Shown in pieces: positions 45,334 through 54,836 of a stretch of 64,000 bases of DNA. The stretch lies in NCBI GenBank assembly GCA_944322715.1, contig CALUPT010000002.1, positions 1 through 64,000 on the forward strand. The letters are read 5' to 3'. The position numbers were made by a program, and so were the translations under genes. The DNA is from an uncultured Bacteroidales bacterium. Its GTDB lineage: Bacteria; Bacteroidota; Bacteroidia; Bacteroidales; UBA932. Within the stretch, counting starts at the first letter, position 1; each line of letters begins with the position of its first letter. A model generated the notes under the pieces. That model was not told where the DNA came from and did not search any database. It was given only the letters and a program-made list of their open reading frames with translations.

Positions 45334-46473
45334 ATGAAAAACCATGTATTCCAGAATCCATTTGTGGTAGGGAAGTATATTTCGGATGAGTATTTCTGCG
45401 ACAGGGAAAAGGAGACGGACTTCCTGATCCGGCAGATACGGAACGGACGGAACACAGTATTGATATCCCCCCGCCGTATGGGAAAAACCGGACTTATTCA
45501 CCATACATTTTCCATACCCGATATCCGTAGGGACTTCCATACATTTTTTGTCGATATCTATTCCACCGGTTCATTGGCGGAATTCGTCTATTTGCTCGGC
45601 AAAGCTGTTTATGACGAACTGAAACCGCGAAGGGAGGTATTGCAGGAGAAATTTTTTCAGATAATAAAGTCTTTGCGCGCCGGTTTCGGTCTTGATCCTG
45701 TCACCGGAGAACCGAAATTTGAAATAGGGCTTGGCGAGATAGCCTCTCCACAGACTACGCTGTCAGAGATTTTCAAATATCTGGAAGCAGCTGACATGCC
45801 TTGCATAGTGGCGATAGATGAATTCCAACAGATAGGAACATACGAGGAAACGAATATCGAGGCACTGCTGAGAACCGAGATTCAGAAATGCAGGAATACT
45901 TTGTTTGTATTTTCCGGGAGCAAGAAACATCTGATGAACAATATGTTCAATTCTTCTTCAAGGCCGTTTTACCAAAGTGCCATATCTATGAGCCTTGAAC
46001 CAATACCTTTGGATATTTATGCGTATTTTGCTTCAAGGATGTTTGAAAGGTACGGACGGCATATCGATAATGGAGTTACGGAACATGTTTACAGAAACTA
46101 TAATGGCTGTACATGGTTTGTGCAGATGATGATGAATGAACTGTTTGCCCTGACGGAACAAGGGGAAAACTGTACTGAAGACAAGATCCCAATGGCGGAA
46201 CATAATGTAATTTCAATCCAGGAAAACAGTTTCAAGGACTTGTTATCGAGACTGGCCCCGAAGCAGAAGATGCTGCTTCAGGCTGTGGCCAGGGAAGGGG
46301 ATGCAAAAGGTATCACATCCGCAGAGTTCGTCAATAAGTACCGACTCTCGTCGGCGAGTTCGGTACAGGCGGCAGCCAAAGCTCTATTGAAGAATGATAT
46401 GCTGACTTATACCGATGATTCATACAGGGTATATGACTATTTCTTTGCAGAATGGCTCAGGGAAAATTTCTGA
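45334..46473 (+). CDS. AAA/STAND-like ATPase (ATPase_2 family)
   Basis: A 379-residue P-loop ATPase with Walker A SPRRMGKT (residues 45-52), Walker B IVAIDEFQQIG (about 163-173), sensor-1-like LFVFSGSKKHLM and a C-terminal winged-helix region (ITSAEFVNKYRLSSASSVQAAAKALL, about 328-353) that could bind DNA. This arrangement is that of the PF01637 archaeal-type ATPase group, common near mobile and defence genes. The N-terminus resembles KNPFVVGKYI proteins found widely in Bacteroidetes. It is single-gene, under a palindromic promoter. Function is unknown. Confidence 0.82.
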   Translation: MKNHVFQNPFVVGKYISDEYFCDREKETDFLIRQIRNGRNTVLISPRRMGKTGLIHHTFSIPDIRRDFHTFFVDIYSTGSLAEFVYLLGKAVYDELKPRREVLQEKFFQIIKSLRAGFGLDPVTGEPKFEIGLGEIASPQTTLSEIFKYLEAADMPCIVAIDEFQQIGTYEETNIEALLRTEIQKCRNTLFVFSGSKKHLMNNMFNSSSRPFYQSAISMSLEPIPLDIYAYFASRMFERYGRHIDNGVTEHVYRNYNGCTWFVQMMMNELFALTEQGENCTEDKIPMAEHNVISIQENSFKDLLSRLAPKQKMLLQAVAREGDAKGITSAEFVNKYRLSSASSVQAAAKALLKNDMLTYTDDSYRVYDYFFAEWLRENF

Positions 46474-46593
46474 ACTTATGGGGCTAAGGCTGATATTTCC
46501 GCTTTGTTTCAGATATTGGAGAAAAATCATTAAGTTTGTATCTGGTAGTGCGGAAAGAGGGATGCCGTGCCCTGCAAAATAAATACAACTGCT

Positions 46594-47751
46594 ATGCTTT
46601 ACCCTATAGGTATCCAGAATTTCGAGAAACTCCGTGAAGGGGGATTCGTGTATATAGACAAGACTGACAAGATCTACAGTCTTGTCTCAAACGGCGGTTA
46701 TTATTTCCTGAGCCGCCCGAGACGGTTCGGGAAAAGCCTGCTCGTGTCCACCATGGAAGCCTATTTCCAGGGGAAAAGGGAGCTGTTCAAGGGGTTGGCT
46801 ATGGAAAGTCTGGAAAAGGAATGGGGTTACTATCCTGTACTGCACCTTGACCTGAGCGGAAAGGCATACTGTTCACAGGAAGACCTGGACATAACACTGG
46901 ACCAGCATGTGAGCAAATGGGAAGCGGAATACGGAATACAGCCAAAATATTCCAAAGCGGATGCCCGGTTCAAGGATATAATCGATACGGCATATGGAAC
47001 TACAGGCCGGCAGGTGGCAATCCTGATTGACGAATACGACAAGCCTATCGTCGACAATCTCGACAACCCCGAACTGCAGGAATACTACCGAAAGACTCTC
47101 CAGGGATTCTACGGAGTCATGAAGGCCATGGACCGCTGTATCAGGTTCGGGTTCCTCACCGGAGTCACCAAGATCGGGAAACTCAGCGTGTTCAGCGGAC
47201 TCAACAACCTGAGGGACATATCGATGCTGCCTCAGTATGCAGACATCTGCGGAATATCGGAGGCAGACCTCCACAGGTATTTTGGAGAAAGCATCGGGGA
47301 GCTGGCCGCGGCTGGCGGAATGAATGAAGAGCAGTGCTATGCAAGACTCGCCGAAATGTACGACGGATACCATTTCTGCGAGGATTCTGACGGGATGTAC
47401 AATCCGTTCAGCCTCCTCAACACTTTTGCTTCCGACAAGTTCAGAGAATACTGGTTCGAGACCGGGACTCCGACTTTCCTCGTCAAACTGCTGAAACAGA
47501 CGGAGTACGACATAACAAGACTCGCCGAGAATGATGTTGAAATCGATTCTGACATGATTTCCGGAGTCAATGACTACATCAACGATCCCATACCCGTCCT
47601 CTACCAGAGCGGTTATCTCACCATCAAGGGGTTCGACAGGATGTTCGGCATCTATAGCCTCGGGTTCCCGAACATGGAGGTCAAGAAGGCATTCATGAAG
47701 ATGCTCCTCAGCCAACCGCCGTATCGAGGAATGGGAAATAAGATAACATGA
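46594..47751 (+). pseudogene. AAA-ATPase-like protein lacking its C-terminal nuclease domain
   Basis: A 385-residue protein of the AAA-ATPase_like/PD-(D/E)XK family. Walker A SRPRRFGKS is at residues 40-48, Walker B VAILIDEYDKP at about 145-155, and the middle domain is complete through YQSGYLTIKGFD. Family members usually run to about 520 residues and end in a nuclease domain (DUF1703). Here the frame stops at NKIT, shortly after GFPNMEVKKAFMKMLL, and no continuation is seen before the LysR gene. The gene looks 3'-truncated, though the ATPase part may still be made. A GTG upstream at 46567 is an alternative start. Confidence 0.75.
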
Positions 47752-47808
47752 ATCCGACAATGGCGTGAGCGGGAAATAAATTCTGGATTATAGGGATCGG
47801 CAGTGAGC

Positions 47809-48711
47809 CTATAGCGAAGCGGTGCGGAATTCGGAGACTGCGGAGGAGGAGTTGAGCATCTGGATGAATTCGTGGGCAGACCGTTTGCGGTAGGTGTTCT
47901 TCAGGACGTGGACGCAGCCTTCCATCTCGCTTCCGGGAGCATCGATCGGGATTGCCTTCAGGAACGGTTCGTTATGGATTGTCGCTTCCGAAAGGACGGA
48001 GACAAGATTGCTCTTGCGTACAAGCTGGAGAAGGACATTCACTTCATTAAGTTCGGCCCGGATGCTGAATTCGTAGTCATTCCTCGATGGAATGGCATCG
48101 AAGGCATTCCTGGACTGCAGCCCCCTCGCAGGCATAATCAGACTGTACGAAGCCAGATCCTTGAGAGAGATGGAATGTCTGTCAGCGGCAGGATGCCCGG
48201 AACGCACAATAGCGGACAACTTGTTGTAGAACAAGGTATAGGAATTGATGTCGGGATAGCGCCGCGTCGGCTTGAAGGCCAGGACAAAATCCACCTCCCG
48301 CTTCTCGAGCAGCTGCATCAGTTCCTCCATCGGCTTGCAGCAGATATCTATCTTGACGGAGGGATACCGCTTCATGAATTCATCCACAGTTTCTGTCAGG
48401 ATAGGAATGAAAGTGTACGTTACACCTATCTTCAACGTACCCGTAAGCATCTGCTTGAGGTCATTGATCCTGTCGACACAGCTTGCAGCACTGTGGATAG
48501 CCTCAATGGCGTATGGGAGCATCTCCCGGCCGGCCTCGGTGAGAATGACGTTATGGCTGGAACGCTCGAACAGCTGTATCCCGATCTCGTCCTCCAGCTG
48601 GCGGACCTGCTGGGACAATGTGCTCTGGGTCACATACAAGGCCTTGGCCGCCTCGGAGAAATTCAATGTCTCCGCCGCCTTCACGAAATATTTCAGCTGT
48701 CTCAGTTCCAT
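47809..48711 (-). CDS. LysR-family transcriptional regulator
   Basis: A 300-residue regulator with an N-terminal winged helix-turn-helix (MELRQLKYFVKAAETLNFSEAA...VTQSTLSQQVRQLE) and a C-terminal periplasmic-binding-like effector domain. ATG 48711 is the standard LysR start; a longer in-frame start has no family support. It begins 5 bases past the stop of the small ThrE subunit gene, so it is the end of that operon and may control amino-acid export. OxyR-like redox control is not indicated by the cysteines. Confidence 0.9.
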   Translation of the reverse strand: MELRQLKYFVKAAETLNFSEAAKALYVTQSTLSQQVRQLEDEIGIQLFERSSHNVILTEAGREMLPYAIEAIHSAASCVDRINDLKQMLTGTLKIGVTYTFIPILTETVDEFMKRYPSVKIDICCKPMEELMQLLEKREVDFVLAFKPTRRYPDINSYTLFYNKLSAIVRSGHPAADRHSISLKDLASYSLIMPARGLQSRNAFDAIPSRNDYEFSIRAELNEVNVLLQLVRKSNLVSVLSEATIHNEPFLKAIPIDAPGSEMEGCVHVLKNTYRKRSAHEFIQMLNSSSAVSEFRTASL

Positions 48712-48715
48712 ACAG

Positions 48716-49201
48716 TCAGATCTGCCGGGTCGCCCTGAAGGAAATACGCTTGAAAATGAATATCGGGATAGTGACACCGATAGCCATCACCAGCAGCACG
48801 GCCAGACAGGTAAGCCCGTTCGATCCGCAAAGATAGAAATAATGATGGAACTCTTCCTCACTTCCCCTGAGACAAAGTATCAGATTCTGAAAAGTCCTGT
48901 AGGCATACATCCCGGGAATCATCGGCAGGAGAGCCGGAAAGGAGACAGCCTCGGCAGGAGCCTTGGTTCGCGGGGCCAGGAAAACGGCAAGAAGGCCGAT
49001 AACCGTAGCCGCACACAGGCTTGCAATAACAAGATGCATGTCAACGGCATTCATCAGGACATATCTGAGAGAATGCCCGACTGCAGCGATTCCTGCACAG
49101 ACAGGATATATCCTGTGCGGAGGATTGCTGATGCTGGCAAAACCAACAGATGCTATGGCTGCAAAAAACGCATCCTGTAAAGTTCCTAATATAATATCCA
49201 T
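48716..49201 (-). CDS. Threonine/serine exporter, small subunit (DUF3815-like)
   Basis: A 161-residue membrane protein with about five membrane segments matching the C-terminal half of ThrE (ASISNPPHRIYPVCAGIAAVGH, LPMIPGMYAYRTF). In single-chain ThrE this domain follows the DUF1212 half; here it is a separate gene, 75 bases after the large subunit. Together they would form one threonine/serine exporter in the inner membrane. Confidence 0.85.
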   Translation of the reverse strand: MDIILGTLQDAFFAAIASVGFASISNPPHRIYPVCAGIAAVGHSLRYVLMNAVDMHLVIASLCAATVIGLLAVFLAPRTKAPAEAVSFPALLPMIPGMYAYRTFQNLILCLRGSEEEFHHYFYLCGSNGLTCLAVLLVMAIGVTIPIFIFKRISFRATRQI

Positions 49202-49275
49202 AATACCGGAAATCCTTAGTTACAATTCATTCAACCATTGAATCCCATTTCCCCGGCTTATCAGAAGCCATTGCT

Positions 49276-50097
49276 TCAGAACCATCTGAGATTCATAATG
49301 AGAAAACCTCCGCAGAGGCCTGCAGACAGGCACACGGTCAGCACCGTGGCATCCAGGAAACGGCTCAGGAAACTTATATAGTGTCCATCCAGAAGGTCGC
49401 TCATCGAATTGAGATACGGCACACCTGGTACGAGATACAGGACACTTGTCCCGAGAGCGATATCCGGAGTGGAACCAAGCCCGAAAACGTATCCGGCCGA
49501 TGCAATTACAGAGGAGACAAACGAGGCGCAGACAAAAGCAAGCCTTATGTCGATCTTGTCCTCGAGCATCATCTGTCTGATCCGGAACCCGACAAGGGTA
49601 GCAATGAATACTATCCCCATCGAAATGAAATCCCCTCCGAAGAGCCTGCAGAAAGAAGCATTCGCAACGGATGCAAGGACAAGCACGAGCCACCTGTTCT
49701 CAGGACGCGTCTGAAGTATTCTCTCCATTCTGCCGGCAGCCTCGCCGAAGCCCACCCTGCCATCATGGAGATCCCAGCTCAGACGGCTCAGCTGCGTATT
49801 GATATTGAAGCTCGTCCCGGATTTGCGGATCTTCTGTATATTGCTGTAGGAATGCTGTCTGTCCTTGTCCCAGACTGTTATCTGCACAGTGGCAGGCATT
49901 ATCGTCATCGAGTAGTCGACTCCTATAGTCTCTGCCATCCTCTGTACATTCTTCTCTATACGGATACAGGTCGCACCGCAGCCCAGCAGGGCGGAAGCAT
50001 ATTGCGAAAGGAAGACACATGCATCCTTCACCGTCAGATGGGCCGCTTCCGCATCTCTGGAAGACCCCGGCTGCAGTATGGCACTATTCTCCATCAT
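49276..50097 (-). CDS. Threonine/serine exporter, large subunit (DUF1212)
   Basis: A 273-residue protein: a cytosolic N-terminal domain (about 1-130, with GCGATCIRIEKNVQRMAE and MPATVQIT) and about five C-terminal membrane segments (GSTPDIALGTSVLYLVPGVPYLNS). It matches the N-terminal half of ThrE. The start overlaps the end of the 58-residue gene. It pairs with the small subunit downstream to export threonine or serine. Confidence 0.87.
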   Translation of the reverse strand: MMENSAILQPGSSRDAEAAHLTVKDACVFLSQYASALLGCGATCIRIEKNVQRMAETIGVDYSMTIMPATVQITVWDKDRQHSYSNIQKIRKSGTSFNINTQLSRLSWDLHDGRVGFGEAAGRMERILQTRPENRWLVLVLASVANASFCRLFGGDFISMGIVFIATLVGFRIRQMMLEDKIDIRLAFVCASFVSSVIASAGYVFGLGSTPDIALGTSVLYLVPGVPYLNSMSDLLDGHYISFLSRFLDATVLTVCLSAGLCGGFLIMNLRWF

Positions 50098-50260
50098 CCT
50101 CTGTAGTGTATTTCCAGTTGTTCACTCTCTGCCCTGTCTCCTCATCAAAGATATGGTCATTACCGACAACTGTCTCCCTTGGCTTGCTGAAAGTCCTGGC
50201 AATCATCACCACTGCTACCACAGCAAGAATCGCTGCCCAAATCATCATTTGCATATCCAT
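50084..50260 (-). CDS. Small single-TM protein before the ThrE genes
   Basis: A 58-residue protein: one membrane helix (MIWAAILAVVAVVMIARTF) and a hydrophilic tail (DHIFDEETGQRVNNWKYTTEDDGE). The start at 50260 follows AAAAGTGATGG. Its last codons overlap the first codons of the ThrE large subunit (14 bases shared), which suggests coupled translation. I do not recognise it; an accessory or stability role for the exporter is inferred from position. Confidence 0.65.
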   Translation of the reverse strand: MDMQMMIWAAILAVVAVVMIARTFSKPRETVVGNDHIFDEETGQRVNNWKYTTEDDGE

Positions 50261-50345
50261 AATACCATCACTTTTAAAACGGACGCAAAAATAGCCGCTC
50301 CTCCGGTAACGGCAAAGCGGCTGCAAAGGAAATTTCCGATAGGTG

Positions 50346-50364
50346 CTATCGGCAAAACCGATAG
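50346..50364 (-). terminator. Hairpin at the TonB-receptor stop
   Basis: CTATCGG, loop CAAAA, CCGATAG forms a perfect 7-bp stem directly past the TAG of the receptor gene. No long T-run follows, so it may protect the 3' end rather than terminate. Confidence 0.4.
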
Positions 50365-52350
50365 CTAAAACGAAATATCGAAGCCGCCGACAAAGGTCGC
50401 TCCAGGCATCGGGAAACCTGCATTGATCTCATACTGCCGGGCAAGAAGGTTGTCACCCTTGACAAAGAAACTGAGCCAGTCTGTCAGACGGACGCTTGCA
50501 CGGAGGTTCCACAGCAGGAAATTCTCTTTCCGTACAGGATCAGGCGAGACAGCCGTATAGAGGCCGTTGATGTACTGCAGCCCCGTGGATATTCTCCATC
50601 GCCCTTCCGTAAATGACGCGCTCGCGTATGCCTTGTGTTCAGGCGCTCCCGCGACCGGGTACTTCATATTCAGATAACTGTAATTGGCATCGACAGACCA
50701 GTTCCCGGAAATCCTGTACGCCGCCTCCAGTTCCACTCCGGCATTGTCCAGCTTACCCGAATTGACATTGCGGGGACGGCCGTCAACCCTTGTCGTCATA
50801 ATGATATTGTCCGCATCGATATAGAAGACATTCACCCCGTAACGCAGAGCGCCATTGAGCAGGGTCTGGGAAAACGCCAGTTCGTAGTTCCACATCCTTT
50901 CCGGCTGCAGCCCGTCATTCTGAGGAGGAAACATATACATTTCGCGTACGGTCGGATATCTGAACCCTTTCGCCGCGGAAAGTTTCAGTTCAATGGAATG
51001 CGGCAGATGGAACGAAAGACCTGCCTGAGGCACCCACTCGGTCCCGACTCGGGAATGATGGTCCATCCGCACTCCTGCATCCAGTGTCAGCCAGCGTCCG
51101 AAATTCTGACGGAAATCCAGATAAGCCGCTATCTCATGCTGCACGACATCAGCTATAGACTCTATTTCCCCATTCGGCTCGCCTGATGCCGTATCGACCA
51201 TATCGTTCCATGCCCGTCCGCCTATACGGTACCAGTCCACTCCCGCAGTGAGCCTGTTCCCCTTGAACATCTGCACACTCTGATAAAGCGATATTCCCAT
51301 CATATCGTCAAGTGAACGGTAGCGGTAATCGAGAGGCGTCTCCCCCTTGGACGGCTCGTATCCGTCATTGATGTAATGATTCCCCCAGTTATAGAAGAAG
51401 CTCAGAGCACCGGATGTCTTTTCATAACTATTTGACAGACGTGCAGATGTCATCCCTCTTGTAATCCGCTGGCCGGCATCTATAACGGGACTTGCGGCCG
51501 TACCGGGATTGGAGGCATTGAAATGCGTCACGTTCACATCGGCCGAGACATCCCAGCTGTCGGAAAATTCATAACCGAGCCGTGCATATCCGCCATACTG
51601 TTCGAACCCCGTATCGTCCCTGTGGCCATCCGAACGGTTGTACGAGGCGCTCACCACACTGGAAAAGCCTTTCTTGTGCACCATATTGGTCACTTCGGTC
51701 TCCAAGGTGTTGTACGAACCATAGCCGACATGAGCGTTTGTCCTGACCCCGTCTGAATCCATTTTTCTTGTGACTATATTGATCACTCCACCCATTGCAT
51801 TGGAGCCATAAAGCATCGATGCCGGCCCCCTGAGCACCTCAACCCTCTCAGCCAGAAACGACTGGTATGCATCCGATATCGGATGCCCCATAAGCCCCAT
51901 ATACTGGGGATGACCGTCTATAAGGACCATCATCCGTCCCGACCCTCCGCTGAGTCCGCGCATCGAGATACCTCCGGCAGCCCCTTCCGAGACTCCGTAC
52001 CCCATCATGGCCCTCTGCGTGACAAACAGCCCGGGGACCTGCTCCGACAATATCGGCAGCAAGGACACCTCATGCGACTGCTCTATCTGCGACCTGCCTA
52101 TCACCGACACGGTAAACGGAAGATGCCTTATGTCAGTCTCGTTCCTCGTCCCCGTCACCACCGCCTCTTCAATCGGCTTCTTCTCATCTATGACGACTGT
52201 CCTTTCCCCTGACTCCTCCATATCATTCCGCCCTGCTCCTGCCATCCCGCACGCATACGCCGGACCTGCCGCGACATTTTCCGCATCCGCTCCAAAGCAG
52301 AACGAAGCCATTGCCATGCATGCCAATATTTTCTTAAACGATATATCCAT
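50365..52350 (-). CDS. TonB-dependent outer-membrane receptor
   Basis: A 661-residue receptor: signal peptide (about 1-24), TonB box (EEAVVTGTRNE), plug domain (about 65-175, with VDGHP-like LIDGHPQYMGLMG and EVLRGPASMLYGSNAMGGVINIVTRK) and a 22-strand barrel ending in FVGGFDISF. It imports a scarce ligand using TonB energy. It is of the short BtuB/FepA-like type without the carboxypeptidase-like extension of SusC. No cobalamin riboswitch is visible upstream and no transport genes lie beside it, so the ligand is unknown. Met-rich loops in the plug could suit a metal. Confidence 0.92.
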   Translation of the reverse strand: MDISFKKILACMAMASFCFGADAENVAAGPAYACGMAGAGRNDMEESGERTVVIDEKKPIEEAVVTGTRNETDIRHLPFTVSVIGRSQIEQSHEVSLLPILSEQVPGLFVTQRAMMGYGVSEGAAGGISMRGLSGGSGRMMVLIDGHPQYMGLMGHPISDAYQSFLAERVEVLRGPASMLYGSNAMGGVINIVTRKMDSDGVRTNAHVGYGSYNTLETEVTNMVHKKGFSSVVSASYNRSDGHRDDTGFEQYGGYARLGYEFSDSWDVSADVNVTHFNASNPGTAASPVIDAGQRITRGMTSARLSNSYEKTSGALSFFYNWGNHYINDGYEPSKGETPLDYRYRSLDDMMGISLYQSVQMFKGNRLTAGVDWYRIGGRAWNDMVDTASGEPNGEIESIADVVQHEIAAYLDFRQNFGRWLTLDAGVRMDHHSRVGTEWVPQAGLSFHLPHSIELKLSAAKGFRYPTVREMYMFPPQNDGLQPERMWNYELAFSQTLLNGALRYGVNVFYIDADNIIMTTRVDGRPRNVNSGKLDNAGVELEAAYRISGNWSVDANYSYLNMKYPVAGAPEHKAYASASFTEGRWRISTGLQYINGLYTAVSPDPVRKENFLLWNLRASVRLTDWLSFFVKGDNLLARQYEINAGFPMPGATFVGGFDISF

Positions 52351-52449
52351 CTGTCTCTATTTGGGAACACAAAAATATAAAATGCAGGGAAACCGCAACC
52401 GGCAATCCAGGCATAAACAGTAAATCAGATAATTTTACCCGTAAAAATG

Positions 52450-53865
52450 TCATTTTATAGGACCGGAACCGCACAGTTCATCCCCGTCATACCATACGGC
52501 AAACTGTCCCGGGGTGACGCCGCGCTGCGGTTCGTCAAAAAGGATGAACATCCCTGAAGCGCGCCTTATCAGAGTTGCATCCTGCAACGGCTGCCTGTAA
52601 CGGATTCTCACGCGGTAGCGCCTCATTTCACCTTCCGACATCTCCAGATCACCGTGTATCCAGTGGATGTCCCCGGGCATTATTCTGAGACAACTGCGGT
52701 GCAGCCCCTTGTGTGACTCGCCTTCCCCGACATAGATTATGTTCTTCTCCACATCAGTGTCTATCACAAAGACCGGTTCCTTGTGGCCGCCTATATTCAG
52801 TCCCTTGCGCTGCCCGACAGTGTAGAACTGCGCCCCGTCGTGCCTGCCGATGATTTTACCGTAAGGATTATCCTTGTATCTTGTCTTCTTGATGTGCTTC
52901 CTGCCGCTGCGGTAGGTCTCCGTCTCGAATTCAATGTCATACCTCACTGGCTCGGAGAGGCGTATCAGCACATCGTCAGCCAGTGCAGCAACTTTAGACG
53001 GGTCAAATACCGCATTATCGGCGAAGTCCTGGCATGACAGCACATTTCCCGAAGCGACATTTTGACCCCTTGCCACCCTCAATCCTGCAATGGCATTCTG
53101 ACAGAACAGATAATGCTCATTATCCGCATAATATGCATCATAGACCTCCACTACATCCCCTTCATTAGGCTGAAGGACCTGCTGCAGGAATGTCGGGAGA
53201 TCGACCTTTCCGATAAAGCATATCCCCTGCGAATCCTTCTTGTCAGCAGACGGGAGATCCGCCTCGCGGGCAAGCCTCCTGACCTCCGGTTTCACTATAT
53301 CCCCTATAGGGAACATAGCCATAGACAGCTGTTCCTGGTTCAGCTGGCAGAGGAAATAGCTCTGGTCCTTGTTGGGATCGGAACCGGCCAGAAGCCTGTA
53401 GACAGGATGTCCGTCAGCATCCGTCAGCGGACAGCCATCAGGCCCGACTGCCTGTTCCTTTCTGCAATAATGGCCGGTAGCGACCATATCCGCCCCGAGC
53501 TTCCGGGCGCATTTGAGGAATGCATCGAACTTTATCTCCCTGTTGCACAGCACATCCGGATTGGGAGTACGGCCCCGGGAATATTCCTCGAACATATAGT
53601 CGACAACCCTCCTGCGGTATTCCTTGCTCAGATCTACAAAATAGAAAGGTATGCCTATCTTCCTTGCCACCATCTCCGCGACAAACCTGTCCTCCTCCCA
53701 CTCGCAGTCTCCGTGCAGGGTGGTCGAGGCATCGTTCCAGTTCTGCATGAACAGGGCGAACACATCATATCCCTGCCGCTTGAGAAGCAAGGCAGCGACG
53801 CTTGAATCCACTCCTCCGCTCAGTCCGACACACACCTTTATGTCCTTGTTTTCCATACCTGTCAT
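52450..53865 (-). CDS. mnmA: tRNA-specific 2-thiouridylase MnmA
   Basis: About 471 residues. The PP-loop GLSGGVDSSVAA, the nucleophile region NPDVLCNREIKF and the catalytic Cys in DSQGICFIG are all present, with the C-terminal beta-barrel (PQRGVTPGQFAVWYDG). It puts sulfur on U34 of tRNA-Lys, -Glu and -Gln. It is longer than E. coli MnmA (about 368 residues) because of segments in the middle; from memory Bacteroidetes MnmA often is. Start ATG 53865 is chosen; 53856 is possible. Confidence 0.94.
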   Translation of the reverse strand: MTGMENKDIKVCVGLSGGVDSSVAALLLKRQGYDVFALFMQNWNDASTTLHGDCEWEEDRFVAEMVARKIGIPFYFVDLSKEYRRRVVDYMFEEYSRGRTPNPDVLCNREIKFDAFLKCARKLGADMVATGHYCRKEQAVGPDGCPLTDADGHPVYRLLAGSDPNKDQSYFLCQLNQEQLSMAMFPIGDIVKPEVRRLAREADLPSADKKDSQGICFIGKVDLPTFLQQVLQPNEGDVVEVYDAYYADNEHYLFCQNAIAGLRVARGQNVASGNVLSCQDFADNAVFDPSKVAALADDVLIRLSEPVRYDIEFETETYRSGRKHIKKTRYKDNPYGKIIGRHDGAQFYTVGQRKGLNIGGHKEPVFVIDTDVEKNIIYVGEGESHKGLHRSCLRIMPGDIHWIHGDLEMSEGEMRRYRVRIRYRQPLQDATLIRRASGMFILFDEPQRGVTPGQFAVWYDGDELCGSGPIK

Positions 53866-54109
53866 ATCGTTATCATCCGTTCCGGTGCTCCGTATCCTGC
53901 ATTCCGATGTTTCCGTCCATTCCGCCAGCCCCGGGTTATGCAAGGATTCAATTTATTTTATTATATTTGGCTGTGCCATATAAACGTTGTGCATCCCCCC
54001 TGCATGATTGCAGCTGCAAATATAGTCAAGTTCCGCAACCATAGCAAAGAATCCGGTGCCGATGGGCCGGATGCGGAAGGGAATATACAGTAACACTGAA
54101 TATCAAACT

Positions 54110-54589
54110 ATGGACAGGAGAGAGATAAACATTGTCTACACGGAATTCGGCAGTCTGAATGAACTGTCCGATGATGACCGTGAACTGGCTCTCAAGGCCA
54201 TGGAAGCCACAAGGAATTCGTATGCCCCGTATTCCCGGTTCAATGTCGGCGCCGCAGTAAGGCTTGATGACGGGACCCTCGTCACAGGCGCCAACCAGGA
54301 AAACATCGCCTACCCGTCCGGACTGTGCGCTGAACGGACCGCAATGTTCTACGCAGCGGCGGAATACCCTGACATCCCGATGAAAACGATTGCGATAGCC
54401 GCATCTTCGGGAGGGAAGCTATGTCCCGTTCCGGCGACCCCATGCGGTGCCTGCCGTCAGGTGATGGCCGAATATCAGTCACGTGGCGGACATCCCATCT
54501 CCATAATTCTTGTCGGGGCGGAAAAGATATGGAAATTCTCCAGCGTAGATGACATTCTTCCGCTCATCTTCGACAGTCTGGAGAAATGA
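54110..54589 (+). CDS. cdd: Cytidine deaminase
   Basis: A 159-residue zinc deaminase of the short tetrameric type. The zinc site and catalytic Glu are in LCAERTAM (CAE) and PCGACRQV (two Cys). It converts cytidine and deoxycytidine to uridine forms in pyrimidine salvage. I start at ATG 54110 (MDRREIN); in-frame upstream starts would add 18 residues with no family match. It stands alone before the SRP RNA. Confidence 0.93.
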   Translation: MDRREINIVYTEFGSLNELSDDDRELALKAMEATRNSYAPYSRFNVGAAVRLDDGTLVTGANQENIAYPSGLCAERTAMFYAAAEYPDIPMKTIAIAASSGGKLCPVPATPCGACRQVMAEYQSRGGHPISIILVGAEKIWKFSSVDDILPLIFDSLEK

Positions 54590-54646
54590 ATTGCATTTCC
54601 GACCCGTCAGGCATAAGCGAACGGGACAAGGAAAAGGCAGATATAT

Positions 54647-54677
54647 TTTGCCGGAAAGAAAATTTGATATACCTTTG
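54647..54677 (+). promoter_or_regulatory. Promoter of the SRP RNA
   Basis: TTTG (54647-54650), 19 bases, then TACCTTTG (54670-54677), an exact Bacteroidota promoter. Transcription would begin near 54683, where the RNA's closing stem starts. Confidence 0.82.
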
Positions 54678-54682
54678 CAACG

Positions 54683-54783
54683 GGTAAGTCATACACGACC
54701 AGCTCCTGCTGAATCCCCCAGGACCGGAAGGTAGCAAGGGTAGGCGGTTGTAGCGGTGCGATGTATTCAGCTTACCCTTTTTT
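54683..54783 (+). ncRNA. ffs: Signal recognition particle RNA (small bacterial type)
   Basis: About 100 bases forming one long hairpin: GGTAAG at the 5' end pairs with CTTACC at the 3' end, and the conserved apical region CAGGACCGGAAGGTAGCAAG contains the GGAA tetraloop and Ffh-binding bases. A T-run follows (54778-54783) as part of the terminator. It guides nascent membrane proteins to the membrane with Ffh and FtsY. Confidence 0.95.
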
Positions 54784-54836
54784 CATCTCCCCCTTTCCAA
54801 TATCCCTTATGTCACCATAGACGCAGCCGCTTTCTA

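Noticed and set aside
52351-52449. Cobalamin riboswitch before the TonB receptor
   Set aside because: The 100-base gap is too short and lacks the conserved B12-box sequence.
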